The notes under the pieces are model-generated. The model searched no databases and was not told where the DNA came from. It saw only the letters and a program-made list of their open reading frames with translations. The position numbers and the translations under genes were made by a program. A stretch of DNA of 64,000 nt, from the NCBI GenBank assembly GCA_964397655.1, contig CAYNKA010000008.1, forward strand, positions 119,567-183,566, read 5' to 3'. This document shows positions 9,102 to 15,989 of this stretch, in pieces; positions within the stretch are counted from its first letter, which is position 1; every line of letters starts with the position of its first letter. Origin of the DNA: CAYNKA01 sp964397655. GTDB taxonomy: Bacteria > Spirochaetota > Spirochaetia > DTKZ01.

Positions 9102-9133
9102 GGAAAGCCGCCGTTCGTCGCGGCGGCCTTTCC
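9102..9133 (-). promoter_or_regulatory. Stem-loop in the dctP-dctQ junction
   Basis: Arms of about 11 bases (GGAAAGCCGCC and GGCGGCCTTTCC, one bulge) lie directly after the dctP stop. There is no T-tract, so it is more likely an mRNA 3'-end stabiliser or partial terminator than a full terminator. Confidence 0.5.
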
Positions 9134-9150
9134 GTCGGGTCCCCCTTCCG

Positions 9151-10158
9151 TCATTTCCTGATCTTCGCCAGTTCCGCGAGCAGGCTGTCGTAGATGCCGG
9201 GCTCCCACTTGTCCCCGTATTTCTTGGGGATGTCCTTGAGCGCCTCCTGGAAGGACTTCTGGTCCACGTCGACGAAGACGACTCCCTTCCCCTCGATCTT
9301 CTTGCGGAAATCGGCTTCTCCCTTGGCTTGGAGTTCGTTGTGGAAGACGGAGATGCTCTTCCCCTCGTCGACGACGAGCTTCTTGAGATCGTCGGGAAGC
9401 CTCGCATAGAATTTCTCGCTCACGACGTACGTGAAGAAGGCCCGCTGATGTCCGGTCAGATTGACGTACTTCTGGACTTCGTCGAAATGCAGGGAATCGA
9501 TGTACGCGAGGGGATTTTCCTGCGAGTCGACGATCCCCTGCTTCAGCGCCATGTAGAGCTCTCCGAGGGCTATCGCCTGCGGGAAGGCGCCGAGGGCCTT
9601 CCAGCTGTCGACGTAGATCGGCTGGAGCGGAATCCTTATCTTCAGGCCCTTGACGTCCGCCGCGGTCTTGATCGGGCGGTTCGACGTGAGGTGCCGGGGG
9701 CCTCGGAGTCCGTATCCTATTACCCTGACGCCCTTGTTGTCGAGCATGGCCTTCTTCATTCTCTCGCCGATGGGCCCGTTGAGGACCGTCATCACCTCTT
9801 CGCTGTTCGTGAAAAGGTAGTAAGCGCTCCAGATGTTGTACTTCGGGGCGGCCTGTTCTATGACGGTGGTTCCCATGATCGCGCAGTCCACCGATCCGAT
9901 CTGCAGCATGTTGACGATGTCGACTTCCTTGCCGAGCTGCTCGTTTCCGTACAGTTTGACGGAAAGCTGTCCCTTGGACTTTTCCTCGAGCCGCTTCTTG
10001 AATTCGTTCGCGGAAACGTCGTCCTCGGCCCCGGCTCCTCCTCCGTAGGAAACCGACATGGGGAAGACCTGTTTTGATTCCTTCGCTCCTCCGGCGAACG
10101 CGAGCGAAACGCAGCACAGGATCATCGCACCGATCGTGATGCATGTTTTCGCTTTCAT
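9151..10158 (-). CDS. TRAP transporter substrate-binding protein (DctP family)
   Basis: This 335-residue periplasmic receptor has a signal peptide (MKAKTCITIGAMILCCVSLA) followed by the Gly-Gly-Ala-Lys-Glu mature start typical of spirochaete binding proteins. The DctP core includes the KGLKIRIP segment (about residues 168-175) and the region around IVDSQENP near 208. DctP proteins bind carboxylate ligands, usually through a conserved Arg in the RIP segment. The neighbouring HpcH aldolase and hydroxyacid dehydrogenase point to a hydroxy- or sugar-acid cargo; that is inference. Confidence 0.95.
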   Translation of the reverse strand: MKAKTCITIGAMILCCVSLAFAGGAKESKQVFPMSVSYGGGAGAEDDVSANEFKKRLEEKSKGQLSVKLYGNEQLGKEVDIVNMLQIGSVDCAIMGTTVIEQAAPKYNIWSAYYLFTNSEEVMTVLNGPIGERMKKAMLDNKGVRVIGYGLRGPRHLTSNRPIKTAADVKGLKIRIPLQPIYVDSWKALGAFPQAIALGELYMALKQGIVDSQENPLAYIDSLHFDEVQKYVNLTGHQRAFFTYVVSEKFYARLPDDLKKLVVDEGKSISVFHNELQAKGEADFRKKIEGKGVVFVDVDQKSFQEALKDIPKKYGDKWEPGIYDSLLAELAKIRK

Positions 10159-10219
10159 TTCTTTCCTCCTTTCGGACTCGGTTCTATTTTTCGGCCCCGA
10201 AGGGACCTTGCCGACTCGT

Positions 10220-10912
10220 TCAGATTCTTTCCGCCGCGGAGGCCTTCAGGCGTTTTCCGTCGCCGTCGGCAGGCTCGGCGGAGCCCGGGTAGAGGTTCTG
10301 AAGCAGATGCCTGCACGTCATCCCGATATGCTCCCTCATGCGCAGCTCGCTGCCGTCCTCGTCCCCGGCGAGAATCGATTCTATGATGTACATGTGGTAG
10401 ATCCTCGAATCCACCTCGATGTCGGTGATCCGCTTGGTCATGTTGCTGGTCAGGCCCGCGACGCTTTCGATGCGCTCGTAGAAATCCGCGATCATCGAAT
10501 TGCGGGCCGCGACCATGACGATGTGATGGAGCTGCCGGCCCAGCCGGATGCCTTCTTCGCTGTTGTTCTTCACGTCGAGCGACCTCAGGGACGCGAGAAG
10601 CTCCTCCAGTTTCGTCTTTTCTTCCCGGGTGGCCTTGCGGCAGCAGAGCCTCGCGGCTACGCCCTCGATCCCTTCGCGGGCCTCGAAGGCCTCGAACAGC
10701 TGCTTGAAATCCATCGTGCGCACGGCAAAGCCCTTTCCCCGCTGCCGCGTCAGCAGTCCCTTGCTCATCAGCGTGAAGAGGATCTCCCTCATGGGGGTAC
10801 GGCTGATTCCGTAGTGATCGCAGAGGTCCCTTTCGATGAGATAGGCCCCGGGCTGATAGTGCTCGTCGAAGATTTTCCTCTTGATGTCGTCGATGATTTC
10901 TGTCTTGTTCAT
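10220..10912 (-). CDS. GntR-family transcriptional regulator (FCD subfamily)
   Basis: The 230-residue protein has an N-terminal winged helix (about residues 5-70, including the recognition region GISRTPMREILFTL) and a helical FCD ligand domain with the usual His residues (LHHIV and REHI segments). ATG 10912 follows a GGTGGAG site; the frame stays open further upstream but without family similarity. FCD regulators usually bind carboxylates as ligand and repress neighbouring transport genes. It is followed by dctP after about 60 bases with no terminator, so it probably heads the TRAP operon. An ATTGTATAC-type palindrome just upstream suggests autoregulation. Confidence 0.92.
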   Translation of the reverse strand: MNKTEIIDDIKRKIFDEHYQPGAYLIERDLCDHYGISRTPMREILFTLMSKGLLTRQRGKGFAVRTMDFKQLFEAFEAREGIEGVAARLCCRKATREEKTKLEELLASLRSLDVKNNSEEGIRLGRQLHHIVMVAARNSMIADFYERIESVAGLTSNMTKRITDIEVDSRIYHMYIIESILAGDEDGSELRMREHIGMTCRHLLQNLYPGSAEPADGDGKRLKASAAERI

Positions 10913-10931
10913 ATCTCCACCGAAAATACTT

Positions 10932-10943
10932 TTGGTATACAAT
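10932..10943. promoter_or_regulatory. Candidate GntR/FCD operator
   Basis: TTGGTATACAAT is a near-palindrome around GTATAC. It fits the t.GTa.tAC.a pattern of FadR/FCD-type GntR regulators and lies 20-31 bases upstream of the GntR start codon. Confidence 0.45.
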
Positions 10944-10992
10944 ATGAATACATTTTCAGCCGGTTTTTTCGTATTGTCAATTTTTTTCCCCG

Positions 10993-11025
10993 AAAAAAAA
11001 CCGGCCGAAGCGAATCTCCGGCCGG
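10993..11025 (-). terminator. Rho-independent terminator after the hydroxyacid dehydrogenase gene
   Basis: On the minus strand CCGGCCG, an 11-base loop and CGGCCGG are followed by eight T. It separates the aldolase-dehydrogenase unit from the GntR-TRAP unit. Confidence 0.88.
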
Positions 11026-11049
11026 CGGTGTGGAGGCACGAGTCGCGGA

Positions 11050-12012
11050 TTACTTCTTCACGGGATCGTTGACCGGCCATTTCGGCCTGCGTCCGGAAAG
11101 GACGTCGTCGATGCCCATGGCGGCGTGGAGGGCCATGCGGGCCATGCACTCCGCGGTCAGGGCCGCATTGTGCGGGCTCAGGATGACGTTGTCGAGCCCG
11201 AAGAGCGGGTTGTCGTTCTTCGGAGGTTCGGGATCGTACACGTCGAGTCCCGCGCCGGCGAGCTTTCCCGACTTGAGGGCGTCGTAGAGATCCTTTTCGT
11301 TCACGACCTCTCCGCGTGCCGCGTTCACGAGATAGGCCCCCTGCTTCATCATGGCGAAGAATTTCCCGTTGATCATGCCCTTCGTCTCGGGAGTGGCGGG
11401 CATGTGGAGGCTGACGAAGTCCGCGTTCTTGAAAACGTATTCCAGATCCGTTACGAGCTTAGCCTCGGGAACCCCCTTGATCTCCTTCACGTAGGGATCG
11501 TAGGCGAGGATTTCCATGTCGAGACCGTACCTGGCCTTCTTCGCGACGAGGGAACCGACGCGGCCCGCTCCCACGATGCCGAGGGTCTTGCCCGCGAGGT
11601 CGCAGCACTTCATCTTGTTCCGCTGTTCCCATTCGCCGGCCCGTGTGGCCTTGTCGCCTTTCAGGAAATTCCGCGCGAGGGCGACGATCATGCCCACGGC
11701 GTATTCGGCGACCGAGCTCGAGTTCGACTCGGGGGCGAAGGTGACCCAGACCCCCTTCTCCGTCGCGTATTTGACGTCGATGTTGTCCGTGCCGACGCCG
11801 TGTCGTCCGATGACCTTCAGCTTCTTCCCTGCCTCGATGACTTCCTTGGGGAAGGGTGCGGTCCGGGCGAGGATGGCGTCGCAGTCGGCGACGTCCGCCT
11901 TGATCGCGTCTACGGTGATTCCGCTTCCCATCTTGATCGTGTATCCCCGGTCGGTGAGGTACTTCTTCCCCTCCGCCACGATGTCCTGGGGTATGAGTAC
12001 GGTGAATCCCAT
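11050..12012 (-). CDS. D-2-hydroxyacid dehydrogenase (NAD-dependent, phosphoglycerate/hydroxypyruvate reductase type)
   Basis: This 320-residue enzyme of the D-isomer-specific family has the nucleotide-binding motif GIVGAGRVG (about 148-156). The catalytic triad is visible: Arg in NAARGEVVN (about 236), Glu in YDPEPP (about 265) and His in LSPHNAALT (about 283). The enzymes interconvert D-2-hydroxyacids and 2-oxoacids in the cytoplasm. The gene begins 13 bases after the HpcH/HpaI aldolase gene, so both are on one transcript, probably from the sigma-54 promoter at 12834-12850. The pair suggests oxidation of a hydroxyacid and retro-aldol cleavage, or reduction of an aldolase product. Exact substrate unknown. 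Confidence 0.93.
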   Translation of the reverse strand: MGFTVLIPQDIVAEGKKYLTDRGYTIKMGSGITVDAIKADVADCDAILARTAPFPKEVIEAGKKLKVIGRHGVGTDNIDVKYATEKGVWVTFAPESNSSSVAEYAVGMIVALARNFLKGDKATRAGEWEQRNKMKCCDLAGKTLGIVGAGRVGSLVAKKARYGLDMEILAYDPYVKEIKGVPEAKLVTDLEYVFKNADFVSLHMPATPETKGMINGKFFAMMKQGAYLVNAARGEVVNEKDLYDALKSGKLAGAGLDVYDPEPPKNDNPLFGLDNVILSPHNAALTAECMARMALHAAMGIDDVLSGRRPKWPVNDPVKK

Positions 12013-12025
12013 GTTTATCTCCTCG

Positions 12026-12793
12026 TTACTTTCTCAGTTTCGCGATCCCTTCGCGGGCCGCGCTCATCATCATCGTCACGTCGTTCGACCAGAGGTTGAA
12101 GCTCATGCCCTTGCCGATCCAGGGGAGCAGGGCGTCGGCGCTCATCAGGTGGATGCCGGAGTGCTTCCCCGCCTTCTTCGCGGCCGCGATGATCTTGTCC
12201 ATGGCCTCGAGGAACTTCGGATGGTCGGTCTGTCCCATGATCCCCATGCTCTGCGTGAGGTCGTTCGGCCCTACGAAGAGCACGTCGATGCCGTCGAGCG
12301 CCATGAGCTCGTCCACGATGGCGACTCCGGCGGGGGACTCGATCTGCGTCATGAGGATGCCGTCATCGTTCTGCTGCTTCATGTATTCCGTCGCGGGAGG
12401 AGTCTTCTCCCAGCCGGTGTGGGCCCTGAGGAGGGAAACTCCGCGGTTCCCCATGGGCGCGTACTTTGAGTAGGTGATGAGGTCCTTCGCGGTCTGCACC
12501 GATTCGACCGACGGTACCAGGATTCCGGCCGCTCCCATTTCCATGGACTTGAGTACGATTTCGCGGCGCACCTCGGGAATGCGGATCATGGGAGCGATGC
12601 CGCACTCCCTTCCCATGGCGAACAGTCCGAGTATCTGACTGTAATCGAAAGGCCCGTGCTCGCAGTCCACGATGAAAAGGTCGAAGCCCACGACCTTGAG
12701 CATCTTGACGACCTCGGGATTGTCGAAGGCGGTTATCATCGTCCCGAGAATTTTCTCCCCGTTCTTCAGGCGGTTTTTCAGATTGCATTTCAT
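12026..12793 (-). CDS. HpcH/HpaI family aldolase
   Basis: The 255-residue class II aldolase has signature segments for the metal site and pyruvate pocket: VDCEHGPFDY (about 43-52), PMIRIPE, the metal-ligand region QIESPAGV and FVGPNDLTQSMG. Relatives cleave 4-hydroxy-2-oxo acids such as 2-keto-3-deoxy-rhamnonate or 4-hydroxy-2-oxoheptanedioate to pyruvate plus an aldehyde. It is the first gene of the operon. A GGAGG site lies 8 bases before ATG 12793 and a strong sigma-54 promoter lies 41-57 bases upstream. Confidence 0.92.
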   Translation of the reverse strand: MKCNLKNRLKNGEKILGTMITAFDNPEVVKMLKVVGFDLFIVDCEHGPFDYSQILGLFAMGRECGIAPMIRIPEVRREIVLKSMEMGAAGILVPSVESVQTAKDLITYSKYAPMGNRGVSLLRAHTGWEKTPPATEYMKQQNDDGILMTQIESPAGVAIVDELMALDGIDVLFVGPNDLTQSMGIMGQTDHPKFLEAMDKIIAAAKKAGKHSGIHLMSADALLPWIGKGMSFNLWSNDVTMMMSAAREGIAKLRK

Positions 12794-12833
12794 CTTGCAG
12801 GTCCTCCTAGAAAAAGCTATCCACTATTTATTC

Positions 12834-12850
12834 AGCAAGTAACTTGCCAA
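12834..12850 (-). promoter_or_regulatory. Sigma-54 (-24/-12) promoter of the aldolase-dehydrogenase operon
   Basis: On the minus strand the site is TTGGCAAGTTACTTGCT. Against YTGGCACGRNNNTTGCW only two positions differ, and GG and GC are spaced by ten bases. It would start transcription near 12823, about 30 bases before the aldolase ATG. It overlaps a perfect 8-1-8 palindrome (12839-12855), so a repressor might also act here. Confidence 0.78.
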
Positions 12851-12960
12851 GTTACGCCGGTCGTGCAAAGGAAAATCGCCGATGGAAAAATAATAATTCC
12901 TTCCCGAACATGATGTTGAAACGAAGCTCCGGAAAAGGAGGTTCGAACGACCTCGCCGTT

Positions 12961-12976
12961 GTTTCAGTATTGAAAC
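12961..12976. promoter_or_regulatory. Candidate upstream activating site for the sigma-54 promoter
   Basis: GTTTC-N6-GAAAC is a perfect inverted repeat about 110 bases upstream of the -24 element. A further TGAAACG half-site lies near 12913-12920. It is similar in its ends to the repeat in front of the PrpR-type activator gene. Confidence 0.45.
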
Positions 12977-12991
12977 GCCCGTTCCAACTCG

Positions 12992-14245
12992 TCATCGCGG
13001 GTCGGTGTCCGTGACCGGTTCCGCGTCCCGGATTCCCGTGACTTCGAGCGCCAGGACTTTCAGGTATCTGCCCTCGGGAAAGGCGAGGAGCTGGGTATGG
13101 TCGAAGGGCTGGCCGAGGAAGCCGAGCACCCGGACGAACCGCCCGGCCTGGCCCGCCGCGAGCCTGAGGATTTCCCTGAAGTCCTCGGCCGAGAGCATGC
13201 CGCTGCAAGAGCAGGTGAGAAGCACCGCGCCGGGGGAGAGAGCCTCCAGGCAGATCCGGTTGAGCTTGAGATAGGCTTTCCGCGCCTGCTCGAGCCGGTC
13301 GTAGGATTTCGCGAAGGCGGGAGGATCGCAGACCACGAGCCCCCTGCCGTATTCCCGGCCGACCCTCTCGTCTTCCTCCGCGAAGAAATCGAACACGTCG
13401 GACTGCACGAAGCGCCAACGCTCTTCCCCGGTGAAGCCGTTCTCCTCGAAGATCCTCCGGCCGAGCCCGAGGGCGCGCGCCGAGACGTCCACGTTCGTCA
13501 CGGAATCGGCGCCTCCCGCGGCGGCCGCGAGACCGAAGGCGGAGGTGTAGCTGAAGAGGTTGAGGACCTTTCTTCCCTCGGCGAGCGACCGGGCGAGCGA
13601 CCGGGCGTCCCGTTGGTCGAGGAAGAAGCCGGTCTTCTGTCCGGCGAGCACGTCGGCCCGAAGCCGCAGCCCGTTTTCCCGGAAGGGGACCGCGTCCTCG
13701 ACCTTTCCCTTCCTCACTGCCGGTTCGACGGGCCGGAGCCTGTCCTGCCTGCGGGCCTCGACGTCCGACCGCTCCACGATCGCCTCGGGACGGAGCGTCT
13801 CGTCGAGGGCCTCCGAGATCGCGTCCCGGAAGGGCTCCATGCCCGCGGTATGGATCTGGAAGACGGCGACGTCGCCGAACACGTCGACCACGAGACCGGG
13901 AAGGCCGTCGGCGTCGCCGTGGACGAGCCTGAACCCGTCGGTTTCAGGAGGAAGATGGGGGAGTTTCAGACGTTCGAGCTCGGCGAATCTCGCCGCGAAG
14001 AATGCGGCGTCTATTTTCTCCCTGCGCGGGGAAAGCATGCGCACCCTGATGGTGTTGCCGGGATGGAAGGTGCCGATGCCGAGGAATTTCCCGTCGTGCG
14101 AGACGACTTCCACGAGCGCCCCGGTCCCTATCCTTTCCCGCGTTTCCAGCCCCTTTGAGAAGATCCACGGATGCCCGGCGAGGACGGGAACCTCGCGTCC
14201 GGGCTTCAAACGCACGACTGGAAAGGAACCATCGGAAGAGGTCAT
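12992..14245 (-). CDS. rlmI: Class I SAM-dependent rRNA methyltransferase, RlmI-like
   Basis: The 417-residue protein has an N-terminal PUA domain (about 10-85, with the GHPWIFSKGLE segment), a central RlmI-type domain with FFLDQRDAR (about 208-216) and a Rossmann fold with the SAM loop VLNLFSYTSAFGLAAAAGG. The catalytic region carries VCDPPAFAKS and a later LTCSCSG with the active-site cysteine. RlmI methylates C5 of a cytosine in 23S rRNA. The gene is monocistronic or leads into the small lipoprotein region and looks unrelated to the catabolic module downstream. The assignment rests on domain order and motifs; a closely related rRNA cytosine methyltransferase is also possible. Confidence 0.9.
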   Translation of the reverse strand: MTSSDGSFPVVRLKPGREVPVLAGHPWIFSKGLETRERIGTGALVEVVSHDGKFLGIGTFHPGNTIRVRMLSPRREKIDAAFFAARFAELERLKLPHLPPETDGFRLVHGDADGLPGLVVDVFGDVAVFQIHTAGMEPFRDAISEALDETLRPEAIVERSDVEARRQDRLRPVEPAVRKGKVEDAVPFRENGLRLRADVLAGQKTGFFLDQRDARSLARSLAEGRKVLNLFSYTSAFGLAAAAGGADSVTNVDVSARALGLGRRIFEENGFTGEERWRFVQSDVFDFFAEEDERVGREYGRGLVVCDPPAFAKSYDRLEQARKAYLKLNRICLEALSPGAVLLTCSCSGMLSAEDFREILRLAAGQAGRFVRVLGFLGQPFDHTQLLAFPEGRYLKVLALEVTGIRDAEPVTDTDPR

Positions 14246-14361
14246 AAGACGACTCTACCACGGGGAAGACCCTTCGGCAATCGGAGCCGGGGCGGAGGCG
14301 AGCCCTGCGATCGGCACGGCTCGACGGGCAGGTACGAAGCTCCGCCCGGGAAACCGAACCT

Positions 14362-14730
14362 TCAACGCCCCTTGAGGAGGGCGGACTCGACCGCCTTGAG
14401 GATCACCTTGCTCGATGCCGTGGACCCGGAGACCGCGTCGACGTTCAGACTCTGCGCCTCGAGGACCTTCGGCACGATGGCTTCCGCTCCGTGGAAGGGG
14501 CCGTGCTTGTGCTCCAGCAGCCTCAGGTCGGTCATCCTTCCGCCCTTCATGGTCGCCTGCACCTTGGCCGTGACCAGCTTGCTGTCCTGGAGGCCCTCGT
14601 AGGTTCCGTCCTTCACCCCGGAGAACTCTATCGCCTGGATCCGGAGAGCCTTTATTTCCGCGGAATTTTTGCATCCTGCGAGAACCGCAGCGAGCAGAGT
14701 CATGACGAGCAGAACTTCTTTCGTACGCAT
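14362..14730 (-). CDS. FMN-binding domain lipoprotein
   Basis: The 122-residue protein has a lipoprotein signal peptide ending LAGC (lipidated Cys20) and a single FMN-binding domain. The C-terminal DAVSGSTASS segment matches the S-G-A/S-T motif whose Thr is covalently flavinylated by ApbE in RnfG/NqrC-type proteins. It would act as an exported, membrane-tethered electron carrier. No ApbE or Rnf/Nqr gene is present here. It lies 46 bases after the end of the VIT-like gene, so the two may be cotranscribed. Confidence 0.88.
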   Translation of the reverse strand: MRTKEVLLVMTLLAAVLAGCKNSAEIKALRIQAIEFSGVKDGTYEGLQDSKLVTAKVQATMKGGRMTDLRLLEHKHGPFHGAEAIVPKVLEAQSLNVDAVSGSTASSKVILKAVESALLKGR

Positions 14731-14776
14731 CGAACCATCCTTTCGTTCTGGGATCGCCCCGGTTCCGGGCCCCGCA

Positions 14777-15943
14777 TCATCCCAGATTGACGCCGATGAG
14801 GCCGCCGATCCCGTAGGTCACGCCTGCGGCCGCCGCCCCTACCGCCACCATGCGGAAGCCGGCGAAGAAAGCGGACCTGCCGGTGAACAGGCTCGTCGCG
14901 GCGCCCACGAGGAAAAGCCCCAGGGCGGCGGCGGCCATGCTCGCGAGGATTCCGCCGAGCCCTTCGAGGAAGATGAACGGGGCGACGGGAATGATCGCTC
15001 CGACTGCGAACATGCCGAACGAGGTGAAGGCCGCCTCCCATGCGGAACCCCCGAGCTCATCGGGATCGATCCCGAGTTCCTCCCGCGCGAGCACGTCGAT
15101 CGCGGCCGTCGGGTCCGTCATGATCTTCCGCGCCATTTCCTCGGCCTTCGACGCTTCGACTCCCCGGGCCTGATAGATGAGCGAAAGCTCCTCTACCTCG
15201 TCCTCCGGATGTTCCCGGATCTCCTCCTCCTCGACCTCGATCTGCTTCGAGTAGAGTTCCCGAGAACTCTGCACCGAGAGCCATTCGCCGAGGGCCATGG
15301 AGATCGCCCCGGCGAGAAGCCCGGCTAGGCCGGTCACGAGGATGTTGCTGCCGGACATGCCGGCCCCGGCAACGCCCATGACGAGGCTGAACACCGACAC
15401 GAGACCGTCGTTCGCGCCGAGCACCGCCGCTCGGAGGGCGTTTCCGCCCGCAGCCTTGTGTCTGCCCTCCGCGGCCGCGAGGGTACCTCCGGCGACTCCC
15501 CCTCCGGACGTCTGCGCGAGCTGCTTGAGGATCCTGCTGTGCGACGTCTCCTCACGCACCATGCTGCCCGGAGCCCCGGCCTGCGCGTAGGCGCCGGCCC
15601 CGGAATCTTCCATGGAAACGAGGCTTCCGACCACGGAACCCGCCCCGAACTTCCCGGCGGCGAATGCGAGGAGGCGCGTCCTCAGGGAAGGCTTGAATCG
15701 GACAGGGTCTCCTCCGGCCGCCGCGATCCTGGCGCTCCAGTCGGCGGCGTGCCTGAGTTCGGTTTCCGAGAGCTTCGCGTACACCGCCGCGAGCCTTTCG
15801 TCCTTCTCAGCCCTGCTCAGGGCCTGATACAGGTAGGCAGCGTTCCTCTCGTCCCGCAGGAATCGTTCGTACTTCTTAAGTTCGCTCACATCGAGCCTCC
15901 GTGAGTCGTTCTCGGTTTCGTCGTCCGCCCGGGATTCTATCAC
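14777..15943 (-). CDS. VIT1/CCC1-family iron/manganese transporter with N-terminal ferritin-like domain
   Basis: This 388-residue protein joins two parts. The first ~140 residues are helical and resemble the rubrerythrin/ferritin-like domain, with a Glu-rich helix and an ETELRHA (ExxxxH) segment typical of di-iron ligands. The rest is a VIT1/CCC1 transporter with about five membrane helices, the GANDGLVSVFSLVMGVAGA start and a Glu-rich cytoplasmic loop (EVEEEEIREHPEDEVEEL) that binds metal in related proteins. Similar fusions (MbfA type) export iron under iron or peroxide stress. The direction of transport here is inferred from the fusion. Confidence 0.88.
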   Translation of the reverse strand: MIESRADDETENDSRRLDVSELKKYERFLRDERNAAYLYQALSRAEKDERLAAVYAKLSETELRHAADWSARIAAAGGDPVRFKPSLRTRLLAFAAGKFGAGSVVGSLVSMEDSGAGAYAQAGAPGSMVREETSHSRILKQLAQTSGGGVAGGTLAAAEGRHKAAGGNALRAAVLGANDGLVSVFSLVMGVAGAGMSGSNILVTGLAGLLAGAISMALGEWLSVQSSRELYSKQIEVEEEEIREHPEDEVEELSLIYQARGVEASKAEEMARKIMTDPTAAIDVLAREELGIDPDELGGSAWEAAFTSFGMFAVGAIIPVAPFIFLEGLGGILASMAAAALGLFLVGAATSLFTGRSAFFAGFRMVAVGAAAAGVTYGIGGLIGVNLG

Positions 15944-15989
15944 GAAAAGCCGACGCCCCGAAAGGCGCGGAAGGGATCCTCCGGCAGCG

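Noticed and set aside
12839..12855. Perfect 8-1-8 palindrome as an independent operator
   Set aside because: It overlaps the sigma-54 -24/-12 promoter, which explains most of the bases; kept only as a possible additional repressor site.
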